DNA from: Thermodesulfitimonas autotrophica
GTDB lineage: Bacteria; Bacillota; Desulfotomaculia; Desulfotomaculales; Ammonificaceae
DNA length: 64,000 bases
Direction of reading: 5' to 3'
NCBI RefSeq assembly: GCF_003815015.1
Contig: NZ_RKRE01000003.1
Coordinates: 62,001-126,000 of the forward strand
This document shows, piece by piece, positions 35,767 to 44,523 of the stretch (position 1 is its first letter; every line of letters begins with the position of its first letter). The translations under genes and the position numbers were made by a program. The notes below the pieces were generated by a model. That model was not told the origin of the DNA and made no database searches. It worked only from the letters and a program-made list of their open reading frames with translations.

Positions 35767-37283
35767 GCTTTCCGGTTGTAAGCGCTACCGTTTTTGCACC
35801 CCTGGTCGGGGCAGCGCTCATCTTCTGCTTGTCTCCAGCGCGGAAAGAGCTGATTCGCTGGATTGCGGCCGTCACGACGGGGATTTCCCTGGTCCTTGCG
35901 GCTTATCTGGTTCTCGCCTACGACCTTAGCGCGGGCGGTGTTCAATTCGCGGAAAAGATCAACTGGCTGCCGAGCTTCGGTATCAAGTACTTTGTAGGGG
36001 TTGACGGAATCAGCGCCGTGATGTTGCTCCTCACGGCAATCGTCGGCTTTACGGGCGTCTTTGCCTCCTGGGGCATCCAAGACCGGGTGAAGGAGTATTA
36101 CATCACCTTCTTGGCGCTTACCTTCGCCTGTGCCGGTGTCTTCGCTTCCTTTGATATCTTTCTCCTCTTCGTTTTCTTCGAGTTGGCGGTGCTGCCGAAA
36201 TACATCCTGATTTCCGTCTGGGGAAGTACGAAGAAGGAATACGCAGCCATGAAGCTCGCCCTTTACCTCACGCTGGGCGGCGCCATCACCCTCCTCGGTA
36301 TTCTCTGCCTTTACTTCGTAGCGGGGATTAACTCGCTTGACCTTCTGGAACTCGCCAGGCATGAGTTTACCCGCAACCAGCAGTTGTTGCTTTTCGCAAT
36401 CTTTGCCCTCGGGTTTTCAGTTCAGGTACCGATTGTGCCGCTCCACTCCTGGTTACCCGACGCCCATACGGGAGCGCCTACGGCCGGTAGTATGATCCTG
36501 GCCGGCGTCGTGATGAAGTTGGGGGCTTACGGTATCATTCGGATCGCCTGCTGGCTCTTCCCGCAGGGGGCGCTCTTCTGGGCGCCGGTGATCGCGGTGC
36601 TGGCGATCGTCTGCGTGGTCTACGCTGCTTTCGTTGCCATGGGCCAGAAGGACCTCAAATACATGATCGCCAACTCGAGTATCAGCCATATGGGGTACTC
36701 GGTGCTCGGTATTGCTGCTCTCACGGTCGCGAGTCTGGCGGGAGCGCTTTTCCAGTTTTTCGCCCACGGGATCATGGCGGCCCTGAACTTTGCCATTGCG
36801 GGAATGACGTACGACCGGACGCATACCCGGGTAATCGCGGCGATGGGCGGTCTGGCCAAGGTGATGCCGGTGTTAGGAATCGCCTTCGCCATCGGTTGTT
36901 TGGCTTCCGTGGGCCTGCCGGGAACGGCAAGTTTCTGGGCGGAGTTCTCCGTCTTCGTCGGCTCTTTCCCTATTTTCCCGACGCTCTCCATCCTTGCGAT
37001 TTCGGGTATCGTTTTCACGGCTTACTACATGCTGCGGGCCCTGCAGCGCGTTTACTTTGAGCCTTTGCGGCATAAGGAATTCGCCAAGCTCAAAGACGCG
37101 GTGTGGCACGACTGGGTTGTGATCACGGTCATCGTTTTCTTCATTGTCGCCATGGGTGTCTATCCGTCGTTGCTTATGAATTTGATCACCAGCGGGTTAG
37201 ATCCGATCATGGCTGGTTTTAAAGGGGCCACGCCGGTAGCGGGTCTTACTACTTGGCTCGCGGCGTTAGGGGGTGTGCGGTAA
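35763..37283 (+). CDS. nuoM: NADH-quinone oxidoreductase-type subunit M
   Basis: Second antiporter-like subunit, 506 residues and about fourteen helices. The key acidic residue of helix 5 is in FVFFELAVLPKYILI, and VPLHSWLPDAHTGAPTAGSMILAGVVMKLG is family-typical. It overlaps nuoL by four bases and ends directly before nuoN. Confidence 0.95.
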   Translation: MSFPVVSATVFAPLVGAALIFCLSPARKELIRWIAAVTTGISLVLAAYLVLAYDLSAGGVQFAEKINWLPSFGIKYFVGVDGISAVMLLLTAIVGFTGVFASWGIQDRVKEYYITFLALTFACAGVFASFDIFLLFVFFELAVLPKYILISVWGSTKKEYAAMKLALYLTLGGAITLLGILCLYFVAGINSLDLLELARHEFTRNQQLLLFAIFALGFSVQVPIVPLHSWLPDAHTGAPTAGSMILAGVVMKLGAYGIIRIACWLFPQGALFWAPVIAVLAIVCVVYAAFVAMGQKDLKYMIANSSISHMGYSVLGIAALTVASLAGALFQFFAHGIMAALNFAIAGMTYDRTHTRVIAAMGGLAKVMPVLGIAFAIGCLASVGLPGTASFWAEFSVFVGSFPIFPTLSILAISGIVFTAYYMLRALQRVYFEPLRHKEFAKLKDAVWHDWVVITVIVFFIVAMGVYPSLLMNLITSGLDPIMAGFKGATPVAGLTTWLAALGGVR

Positions 37284-38714
37284 ATGGATGCGGTCAAGTT
37301 GTTACTGCCGGAAATCATCGTGTCCTTGTGCGGGCTCATCATCCTGACGGAGCGCATCTTTACAAAGGCCGACCTGCAAAGGAAGGATGCGGCCTGGTTT
37401 GGCGTCGGCGGGCTTCTCTTAGCGGGCATTTTCGCCGCGAAGCTTTTTGGGGTGAATCAGACTGCTTTCTACGGCAGCTACCGGGTTGACGACCTGGCCG
37501 TTTTCTTCAAGCTGGTTGCCATTGTGGCCGCCGGCATGACCCTGCTCTTCGCGCCGGATTTTTTGGTCCGGAAGGGAGTGAAGAGCGGGGACTTCGCCTC
37601 TGTAGTTCTTTTTGCGGCCGCAGGGATGATGCTTCTGCCTTCGGCGCTTGACTTCATCACGCTCTACATCGCCCTCGAGCTCATCAGCGTCAGCTTCTAC
37701 GTGCTACTCGCGCTGCAACGTGGTGAGGTGCGGCCGGCAGAGGCAGGTCTGAAGTACCTGCTTTTAAGCGGTCTTGCGTCGGCGGTGCTTCTCTACGGGA
37801 TGAGTCTCATTTACGGACTTACCGGGAGCACCTACCTAACGGCTATCAGGCAGGCCTTCAGTGCAGGGGAATGGCCGGTACTATCCGGTGTGGGCTGCCT
37901 GCTGATCCTGGCCGGTCTGGGGTTCAAAATCTATGTTGTACCCTTCCACATGTGGGCGCCCGACGTTTATGAAGGCGGGCCGAGTCCAGCGGTGGCCTTC
38001 CTGGCAACCGGTTCGAGTGCGGCGTCGCTGGCGGCGGTGCTGCGCCTCTTTGGCGAAACCTTTGCCGGGTTAAGCGGTGTCTGGCTGCCGCTCCTGGTGA
38101 TCTTGGCGCTCATCACCGTAGCTATCGGTAACATTCTGGCGCTACCGCAAACCAACATCAAACGGCTGCTCGCCTACTCGAGTATCGCGCATGCCGGCTA
38201 CATCCTGCTTGCGGTTGTTGCGCGCAGCGGCCTGGGTACTGCGGCGGTGATGTACTATTCCCTACTCTACGCGGTATCAACGGTTACGGCTTTCGCGGTG
38301 ATCAGTGCTTTCGCCGACTTTACGGCAGGCGGCGAAACGAGTGCCTTTGCCGGGCTCAACCGGCGGGCACCCTTCCTAACTTTCGTCATGGTGATCGCCT
38401 TAGCTTCACTGGCGGGGGTACCGCCCCTGGCCGGTTTTATGGCGAAATTTGCAGTCTTTGCGGCAGCGGTTCAGGCGGGGTACGTGGTTATAGCGGCCGT
38501 TGCGCTGCTGTTAAGCGTGATCTCGATCTATTACTACTTCCAGGTTATCAAGGTTATGTACGTCGATGAGCCGGCGGAGACAACACCGATAACCTATGGC
38601 TGGGGAACCCAGGCGGCGCTGATCCTCGGCCTGGCCGGCGTGATCCTGCTCGGCCTCTTCCCGGGTCCGCTGCTCCGTTTGGCCCAGGTGGCGGCCGGTT
38701 TTACCCGGTTTTAA
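37284..38714 (+). CDS. nuoN: NADH-quinone oxidoreductase-type subunit N
   Basis: Third antiporter-like subunit, 476 residues. Conserved segments are FITLYIALELISVSFYVLLA with the essential Glu, FKIYVVPFHMWAPDVYEGGPSP and LLAYSSIAHAGYILLA. Its ATG follows the nuoM stop without a gap. It is the last gene of the operon and is followed by a terminator. The gene order A-B-CD-H-I-J-K-L-M-N is the standard one with E, F and G removed. Confidence 0.95.
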   Translation: MDAVKLLLPEIIVSLCGLIILTERIFTKADLQRKDAAWFGVGGLLLAGIFAAKLFGVNQTAFYGSYRVDDLAVFFKLVAIVAAGMTLLFAPDFLVRKGVKSGDFASVVLFAAAGMMLLPSALDFITLYIALELISVSFYVLLALQRGEVRPAEAGLKYLLLSGLASAVLLYGMSLIYGLTGSTYLTAIRQAFSAGEWPVLSGVGCLLILAGLGFKIYVVPFHMWAPDVYEGGPSPAVAFLATGSSAASLAAVLRLFGETFAGLSGVWLPLLVILALITVAIGNILALPQTNIKRLLAYSSIAHAGYILLAVVARSGLGTAAVMYYSLLYAVSTVTAFAVISAFADFTAGGETSAFAGLNRRAPFLTFVMVIALASLAGVPPLAGFMAKFAVFAAAVQAGYVVIAAVALLLSVISIYYYFQVIKVMYVDEPAETTPITYGWGTQAALILGLAGVILLGLFPGPLLRLAQVAAGFTRF

Positions 38715-38761
38715 AGGGTTTTCTTCGTAATGTAACGAGACGCGGCAAACTTGTGGTTTTT

Positions 38762-38804
38762 GCGCCGGAATTGGGCTTGATGGAGCCCGTCTGGCGCTTT
38801 TTTT
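38762..38804 (+). terminator. Rho-independent terminator after nuoN
   Basis: An interrupted hairpin (GCGCC ... GGCGC outside, GGGCT ... AGCCC inside) is followed by TTTTTTT. It separates nuo from the next operon. Confidence 0.65.
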
Positions 38805-38913
38805 ACCACCATACGGCAAGACGGCGGGCAAATTCCTTCTTGCCCTCCGTGGCGCCCCATGTTATTCTTAGTTGTAAGAAAATTTTAAAAATTCTAAAAA
38901 AGGGGGCCGGAGG

Positions 38914-39807
38914 ATGGAGGTAGTCGTTAGTTATCTAGCGTGGGTTGCGGTGGCGGTATTTGTTTTGGTTGGGCTTTACCGGATGCTGCGGTATGCGTCA
39001 CTACCGGTTTTTCTGCGTTGGGAGCTTTATCCTGTACCTACGGAACCCCGACACCATTACGGCGGCTCTTACATGGAGGAGGTTGATTTCGTAAAAAAGG
39101 CGCGGCATCATACCCGGATCGGCGGCTTGATAGATATGGCTTCGGAAGTTTTTCTCCTAAAAAAGCTCAAGGATTATAACCAGTTCGGTCTATGGCCCTT
39201 TTCCTTTCTGATGCACTGGGGCATCTACCTTCTCTTTCTCTGGTTTTTGCTCCTGGCGGTTGAGGCGCGCCTTAAATTAGGAGTGTTTACTGGCCTGGTG
39301 AACTTTCTCGGCCCCGTGGCCTTCATCAGCGGCGCTTTTGGCTCCCTCGGCCTTATTCTCAAGCGGGTGGGCAATGATAAACTCGGTTCCTACACTACGC
39401 CGGAGGACTATTTCAACCTGATTTTCCTCGGTGCGGTTTTTGGGAGCGGGCTTATCGCGTGGTCCTACGCCGACCTTACGTTCGACTGCACCCGTGCCTT
39501 GATTAAACAGGCGCTCTTTTTTGAGGCTTCGCCGCTCCCAGTTCCCTTCTGGGTTTGGTTGCACCTCCTTCTTTTTGAGCTTTTCCTGATTTACCTGCCC
39601 TTTTCAAAACTCTTCCACTACGCCATCAAGTACCTGACCTTCGATAAGATTCTTTGGGACGACGCTTTTAAGGTAAAGGATAGTCCCCTTGACCGAAAGA
39701 TTGCCAAGCAACTCTCGTATATCGTTTCCTGGGCGGGTCCCCATATTGTTCCTGGTAAAACCTGGCTTGAGGAAGCCCAGCTTACCGACGGGGGTGGAGA
39801 AAAATGA
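38914..39807 (+). CDS. NarI/DsrM-like membrane cytochrome b subunit (copy 1)
   Basis: A 297-residue integral membrane protein with five or six hydrophobic segments and the layout of nitrate-reductase gamma/DsrM/TmcC/HmeC proteins. Conserved histidines in LMHWGIYLLFLW, HHTRIGG and KLFHYAIKYLTF are candidate haem b ligands. It should exchange electrons with the quinone pool and pass them to the HdrD-like subunit, whose start overlaps its stop by four bases. A nearly identical arrangement recurs at 41765-44268. The start ATG is preceded by GGGGGCCGGAGG. Whether it is DsrM itself cannot be decided without dsrAB in view. Confidence 0.82.
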   Translation: MEVVVSYLAWVAVAVFVLVGLYRMLRYASLPVFLRWELYPVPTEPRHHYGGSYMEEVDFVKKARHHTRIGGLIDMASEVFLLKKLKDYNQFGLWPFSFLMHWGIYLLFLWFLLLAVEARLKLGVFTGLVNFLGPVAFISGAFGSLGLILKRVGNDKLGSYTTPEDYFNLIFLGAVFGSGLIAWSYADLTFDCTRALIKQALFFEASPLPVPFWVWLHLLLFELFLIYLPFSKLFHYAIKYLTFDKILWDDAFKVKDSPLDRKIAKQLSYIVSWAGPHIVPGKTWLEEAQLTDGGGEK

Positions 39808-41426
39808 AGGAGCAAAAAGGGCTGGCTTTTAATCGCCTGGCTGCCTTAACCGATGAGCCGTTGCTCAAGCTCGACACTAAAAAGTTGATGCCCCTACCTT
39901 ACCTTGATGCAGAACCGCCGGTTAAACCGCCACCAGAGTCGTGGTTAGAAAAGTACGATCTTTCGCTCGATTGGCATTCTCCAGTCGGTGTTCCTAAGCC
40001 GAAGACGGAGCAGGAGAAGGCCGAGCTGGTAAGGCGATTTTTAAGTGGTTTAGGAAAACTTTTTGACCCGCAAAACAACTGGACCTTTTTAAAGATTCTC
40101 CGCCTTACAACCGACTATTGTATGCGGTGTCAGACCTGTTCCGAGGCGTGCCATGTTTTCGTGGCGAGCGGGCACCAGGAAATCTACCGGCCGACCTACC
40201 GTTCCGAGATCCTGCGGCGTCTGTACCGGCAGTATTTCACGCCGAGCGGGAAACTCCTGAAATCCCTCGTTGGTGCTGACATCGAGCTTAACTACAAGTT
40301 AGTTATCCGGCTAATGGAGGTATCTTACCGTTGTAACGTCTGCCGTAGGTGTGCGCAGGTTTGCCCGGTAGGCATCGATAACGGCCTCATTGCGCGGGAG
40401 ATAAGGAAACTTTTCAGCCAGGAGATGGGCATAGCCCCGAAGGAGCTGTACGCCAAGGGCACCCGGCAACACCTGAAAGTGGGTTCCTCTACCGGTATGA
40501 GTGTCGGGGGGTTCAAAGAGGCGATCGAGTTTATCGAAGAAGATATCGGTGACCGGACGGGCAGGAAGATTAAAATCCCGGTAGACAAAAAAGGTGCCGA
40601 TATCCTGCTCATCCATAACGCCGGGGAGTACCTCTCCTGGCCCGAAAACCCGGGGGCTTTTGCGGTTCTTTTCGACGCCGCAGGCATCGATTATACGTTG
40701 AGCAGCGAGCCTGTAGGATACGACGGTGTGAATTACGGCCTCTTCTGCGACGACGTGGAGCTGGCGCGAATAGGTTTGCGGCACGTGCAAATTGCTAAAA
40801 AACTCGGCGTAAGGAAGATTGTAGTTGGTGAGTGCGGTCACGCGACCAAAACTCTCTGCGTGATTACCGACCGGGTCTTCCCCGGCGACCTCAGTATATC
40901 GGAGATACCGCGGGAGAGCTGCCTGCCGCTTTTTTGGGAGATCGTAAAGAGTGGGGTTATTAAACTCGACCCCTCCCGGAATAACTTTCCGACAACGCTT
41001 CACGACTCGTGTAACATAGCTAGGTTGATGGGTATCGTTATGCCGCAACGTAACGTAGTAAAGGCGATCTGCCCTCAGTTCCGGGAAATGACGCCTAATG
41101 GCGCGCGGAATTACTGTTGTGGCGGCGGTAGCGGGTTTGCTATTATGAACGAGCTTAACTTCCCCCAGTGGCGCAAAAAAGTAAGTGAGCGCATGAAGAC
41201 GAAGCAGATCCTCGAAGCTTTTAGGGATTGTCTTGACCCTAGCCAGCCGAAATACGTTATCGCGGCGTGTTCCAACTGCAAGGGGGCGATGCGGGACCTA
41301 ATCGGCCACTACGGTCTCTGGGACAAATACAGGATCACTTATGGCGGCCTGGTGGAGCTGATCGTTAACGCGATGGCGGATCTTCCGAAGCCTTTTATAG
41401 AACTTGAATTCATAAGCAACGAGTAG
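39804..41426 (+). CDS. HdrD/DsrK-like iron-sulfur subunit (copy 1)
   Basis: A 540-residue cytoplasmic-side subunit. Two [4Fe-4S] binding motifs are C106-C109-C112-C116 (CMRCQTCSEACH) and C177-C180-C183-C187 (CNVCRRCAQVCP). One complete CCG motif, CNIARL ... YCCGGG ... CSNCKG (about residues 403-490), would bind the special cluster that reduces disulfides in HdrD and DsrK. The first CCG-like half retains only ECGHATK. With the NarI-like partner it forms a module like DsrMK, HmeCD or TmcBC, linking quinone to a cytoplasmic thiol/disulfide couple. The actual substrate is unknown. A terminator follows. Confidence 0.85.
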   Translation: MKEQKGLAFNRLAALTDEPLLKLDTKKLMPLPYLDAEPPVKPPPESWLEKYDLSLDWHSPVGVPKPKTEQEKAELVRRFLSGLGKLFDPQNNWTFLKILRLTTDYCMRCQTCSEACHVFVASGHQEIYRPTYRSEILRRLYRQYFTPSGKLLKSLVGADIELNYKLVIRLMEVSYRCNVCRRCAQVCPVGIDNGLIAREIRKLFSQEMGIAPKELYAKGTRQHLKVGSSTGMSVGGFKEAIEFIEEDIGDRTGRKIKIPVDKKGADILLIHNAGEYLSWPENPGAFAVLFDAAGIDYTLSSEPVGYDGVNYGLFCDDVELARIGLRHVQIAKKLGVRKIVVGECGHATKTLCVITDRVFPGDLSISEIPRESCLPLFWEIVKSGVIKLDPSRNNFPTTLHDSCNIARLMGIVMPQRNVVKAICPQFREMTPNGARNYCCGGGSGFAIMNELNFPQWRKKVSERMKTKQILEAFRDCLDPSQPKYVIAACSNCKGAMRDLIGHYGLWDKYRITYGGLVELIVNAMADLPKPFIELEFISNE

Positions 41427-41452
41427 CGTCACGCCAAAATTGTTCCTTGACG

Positions 41453-41486
41453 GGGCTGCGCCGCAACGGGCAGCCCTTGTTTTTTG
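41453..41486 (+). terminator. Rho-independent terminator after HdrD-like copy 1
   Basis: GGGCTGC (41453-41459) pairs with GCAGCCC (41470-41476), followed by TTGTTTTTT. Confidence 0.7.
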
Positions 41487-41553
41487 AATCTTTTGATTTT
41501 AGCCCGGAAAAATTATTTAAATATTAAGAATATTCTGTAAATCTCTGCTTCTC

Positions 41554-41583
41554 TTGAATTTAGCGGAAATCTGCATATATAAT
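41554..41583 (+). promoter_or_regulatory. Candidate promoter of the second NarI/HdrD-like pair
   Basis: TTGAAT (41554-41559) and a perfect TATAAT (41578-41583) with an 18-bp spacer. Transcription would start about 175 bases before the membrane subunit gene. Confidence 0.5.
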
Positions 41584-41764
41584 TTTACCAAAGTTCACTG
41601 GGGTTTTTCTGCCGCGGTAGTCTGCTTTTTTCTTCACCAGTCAGTTGGGCTTCTCTCAGGAAGGGAGGTTGAGGTCGGGGCGGGAGGATGTTGCCGGAAG
41701 GGTCAACTACGGAGAGCTTGGTTCCAAGTAGTGAGTCGATTCCAAGCATTGAGGAGGTAGAAAA

Positions 41765-42652
41765 ATGGGATCTTTTGCAGCTTACCTTGCCTGGCTCGCG
41801 GTGGCGGTCTTTGTCTTTATGGTAATCTACCGCTTTATCAAGTTTAACTCTATGCCGCTCCACCTGCGGTGGGAGCTCTACCCACTGCCGCTCGAGCCCA
41901 AGCACCATCACGGCGGTTCTTACATGGAAGAGGTTGACTACGTCCGCAAGCCGCGCCACCACATTCGCATTAACGGCATCTTGGATATGGCTTCAGAGGT
42001 CTTTTTGCTGAAGAAGGTAAAAGAGTACAACAAGTACGGGATGTGGCCTTTCTCCTTCTGCATGCACTGGGGTATTTACCTGATGTGCTTCTGGGCAGTC
42101 CTGCTGGTGGTGGAAGAAGTCTTTAACTGGGGGGCTATTTCTCCCCTTAGCAACGTAGTTGGTGCTGTAGCTATTATTGCCGGTGCTTTCGGTTCGCTGG
42201 GCCTCATCCTTAAACGGGTGGGGATTGCCGAGCTTGCCGCCTATACGGCTCCCGTAGATTACTTTAACCTCTTTTTCCTGTTAGCAATCTTCGCGACAGG
42301 CATTATCGCCTGGGTAACCGATCCCTACTTCTTCGATGATGCGCGGGCTTACGTGGCGGGTGCCGTCACGCTTCAGCCGGTCACGGTTCCTTTCTGGGTG
42401 GCGCTACAATTTTTGATTTTCGAGCTTTTTCTGCTCTATATGCCCTTCTCTAAACTCTTCCATTACGTCGCGAAGTACTTCACGATTGACAAGGTTTTGT
42501 GGGATGATATTTTAAACGTTAAGGGCTCGGCGGTAGATAAAAAGATAACCTCCCAGCTATCCTATAAGCTTACTTGGGCCGGGCCACACATCGTCCCTGG
42601 GAAGACCTGGGTTGAAGAGGTTGAGATTGTTGACGCGAGGGAGGGTAAATAA
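41765..42652 (+). CDS. NarI/DsrM-like membrane cytochrome b subunit (copy 2)
   Basis: A 295-residue paralogue of the protein at 38914-39807, sharing long blocks such as RWELYPLP, HHGGSYMEEVDYV, MHWGIYLM, GAFGSLGLILKRVG and PFSKLFHYVAKYFT. The five or six transmembrane segments and the candidate haem histidines are conserved. AGGAGG lies nine bases before the ATG. Its stop codon overlaps the ATG of the HdrD-like gene by one base. The two copies appear to come from duplication of a two-gene unit, after which each acquired its own promoter and terminator. Confidence 0.82.
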   Translation: MGSFAAYLAWLAVAVFVFMVIYRFIKFNSMPLHLRWELYPLPLEPKHHHGGSYMEEVDYVRKPRHHIRINGILDMASEVFLLKKVKEYNKYGMWPFSFCMHWGIYLMCFWAVLLVVEEVFNWGAISPLSNVVGAVAIIAGAFGSLGLILKRVGIAELAAYTAPVDYFNLFFLLAIFATGIIAWVTDPYFFDDARAYVAGAVTLQPVTVPFWVALQFLIFELFLLYMPFSKLFHYVAKYFTIDKVLWDDILNVKGSAVDKKITSQLSYKLTWAGPHIVPGKTWVEEVEIVDAREGK

Positions 42653-44268
42653 TGGCGCTTGAAGTTAGCATTAGAGATATTGCCCGGCCGAACGACGACC
42701 CGCTTGTTTCTTTGTCGATGCGGGATCTTATCGATCTGCCGGGGCTTGACGAGGAACCCCCGCTTGAGCCCACGCCCAAAAAGTTCATCGATAAGTACGA
42801 GATGAGCCTTGACGGCCACTGTTGCATCGGGATTCCGAAGCCCAAGTCGAAGGAAGAAGAGGATTTCCTGGTCCGGCGGTTTCTAAGCGGTCTCGAAAAA
42901 CTTTTTAATTCCGAGGATAGCTGGACCTTCAAGCAGGCGCTCCGCCTCTCCTTTGACTACTGTGTTAAGTGCCAGACCTGTAACGAGGCCTGCCACGCTT
43001 ACTTGGCGAGCGGCCGTAAGGAAATCTACCGGCCAACTTACCGGTCGGAGATTCTGCGGCGCATCTGGAAAAAATACTTTACGCCGGAGGGGAAGCTGCT
43101 CGGGAAGTTTGTTGGTGCGGATGTCGACGTGAACTGGCGGACGGTGACGCGGCTGGCAGAGCTTGGGCACCGTTGCACCCTTTGCCGCCGGTGCGCTCAG
43201 CGTTGCCCGATGGGCGTCGATAACGCGCTTATTGCCCGGGAGCTCAGGAAGCTTTTCAGCCAGGAGCTTGGCATTGCCCCAATTGAGATTTTAGAGAAGG
43301 GTTGCGTCCAGCACCTGCGCGTCGGCTCCTCAACAGGGATGAGCCCGTCCGGTTTCAAGGAAGCCGTGGAGTTCCTGGAAGAGGATATCGGTGACCGGAT
43401 CGGCAAGAAAATTAAGATACCGGTGGACAAGAAGGGCGCAGAGATCCTGTTGATCCATAATGCGGGCGAGTTTTTATCTTGGCCGGAGAACCCGGAAGCC
43501 TTCGCCATCCTTTTCGAGGCGGCGGGGATCAGCTGGACGCTGGCCAGCGAGGCGGTGGGTTACGATGCGGTCAACTACGGGCTCTGGAACGACGACGTGG
43601 AGCTCGCGCGGGTAGCAGTCCGGCACGTGAAGATTGCTAAGTCTCTCGGCTGCAGAAAGATAGTTGTTGGGGAGTGCGGCCACGCAACTAAAGCCCTGGT
43701 GGTCATCGCCGACCGGGTGCTGGCCGGCGAGCTATCCAGCTCCGAGGTCGAGCGGGAGTGCTGCCTGCCACTTTTGTGGGAGATCATCCGGAGCGGGGCG
43801 ATCAAGTTCGACCCGAGCAAGAATAACTTCCCGGTAACGCTGCACGACCCTTGCAACATGGTTCGGGCGATGGGCGTGGTGAAGCCCCAGCGTCTGGCGC
43901 TCAAAGCCATCGCGCCGCAGTTCCGGGAAATGGCACCCAACGGGGTTTATAATTACTGTTGCGGCGGCGGCTCGGGCTACGCGATTATCCAGTCCTTCAA
44001 CTTCCCGCAGTGGCGGAACAAGATTGGCGCCCGGATGAAGATGCGGCAGACCCTCGAAGCCTTCAAGAACGAACTCGATCCGGTGAAGTATCCCTTTAAG
44101 TACCTGTGTGCTCCTTGCTCGAACTGCAAAGGGACCATCCGGGACGCGATTACCCATTACGGCTTGTGGGATAAGTTCCGGATCAACTACGGTGGCCTGG
44201 TGGAGCTGATGGTGAACGCGATGGTGGATATCGACCGTCCGTTCATTGAATACGAGGACTTCCATTGA
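42652..44268 (+). CDS. HdrD/DsrK-like iron-sulfur subunit (copy 2)
   Basis: A 538-residue paralogue of copy 1. Motifs are CVKCQTCNEACH, CTLCRRCAQRCP and the full CCG set CNMVRA ... YCCGGG ... CSNCKG. The N-terminal 40 residues diverge most; the ferredoxin-like and CCG domains are close to those of the other two copies. It resembles copy 3 (44524-46158) more than copy 1 by eye, for example in DFH at the C-terminus and DIDRP just before. It should work with the membrane subunit encoded directly upstream. A strong terminator follows. Confidence 0.85.
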   Translation: MALEVSIRDIARPNDDPLVSLSMRDLIDLPGLDEEPPLEPTPKKFIDKYEMSLDGHCCIGIPKPKSKEEEDFLVRRFLSGLEKLFNSEDSWTFKQALRLSFDYCVKCQTCNEACHAYLASGRKEIYRPTYRSEILRRIWKKYFTPEGKLLGKFVGADVDVNWRTVTRLAELGHRCTLCRRCAQRCPMGVDNALIARELRKLFSQELGIAPIEILEKGCVQHLRVGSSTGMSPSGFKEAVEFLEEDIGDRIGKKIKIPVDKKGAEILLIHNAGEFLSWPENPEAFAILFEAAGISWTLASEAVGYDAVNYGLWNDDVELARVAVRHVKIAKSLGCRKIVVGECGHATKALVVIADRVLAGELSSSEVERECCLPLLWEIIRSGAIKFDPSKNNFPVTLHDPCNMVRAMGVVKPQRLALKAIAPQFREMAPNGVYNYCCGGGSGYAIIQSFNFPQWRNKIGARMKMRQTLEAFKNELDPVKYPFKYLCAPCSNCKGTIRDAITHYGLWDKFRINYGGLVELMVNAMVDIDRPFIEYEDFH

Positions 44269-44295
44269 TCAGCCGAACGTAGCTTGAAAGGTTGA

Positions 44296-44325
44296 CCCCT
44301 CTCCTGTCCGGGAGAGGGGTTTTTT
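44296..44325 (+). terminator. Rho-independent terminator after HdrD-like copy 2
   Basis: CCCCTCTCC (44296-44304) and GGAGAGGGG (44311-44319) are perfect arms followed by a run of six T. Confidence 0.85.
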
Positions 44326-44356
44326 GTTTGTGCTTAAATGAACATTTGAAAAATTA

Positions 44357-44386
44357 TTGACACGCCTACAGGAAAGGTGTTATCAA
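44357..44386 (+). promoter_or_regulatory. Candidate promoter of the orphan HdrD-like gene
   Basis: A perfect TTGACA (44357-44362) is followed at 18 bp by TATCAA (44381-44386). A better -10, TATAGT (44387-44392), is 24 bp away. The flanks ATTATTGACAC and ATATAGTGA recur in the promoter at 46379-46407, where the spacer is 17 bp. About 130 bases of leader precede the gene. Confidence 0.35.
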
Positions 44387-44523
44387 TATAGTGAGCATAT
44401 GTAAAGTTATTATTTGAAAATTCTAATAATTTAGGAGTTTGGAAAGGATTAGGAGGAAGGAGGGGGATGAGCGCGCTAGGGAGCCCCTTATCTTAGGGAT
44501 AGATTTTTAAGGAGGGATAAGTT

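Larger units (their letters stand above)
41427..41764 (+). other. Intergenic region between HdrD-like operons 1 and 2
   Basis: No gene is seen in these 338 bp. They contain the terminator of operon 1 (41453-41486), a promoter (41554-41583) and a leader of about 175 bases before the next membrane subunit, with two TTCCAAG repeats close to the start (about 41721-41750). Confidence 0.5.
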
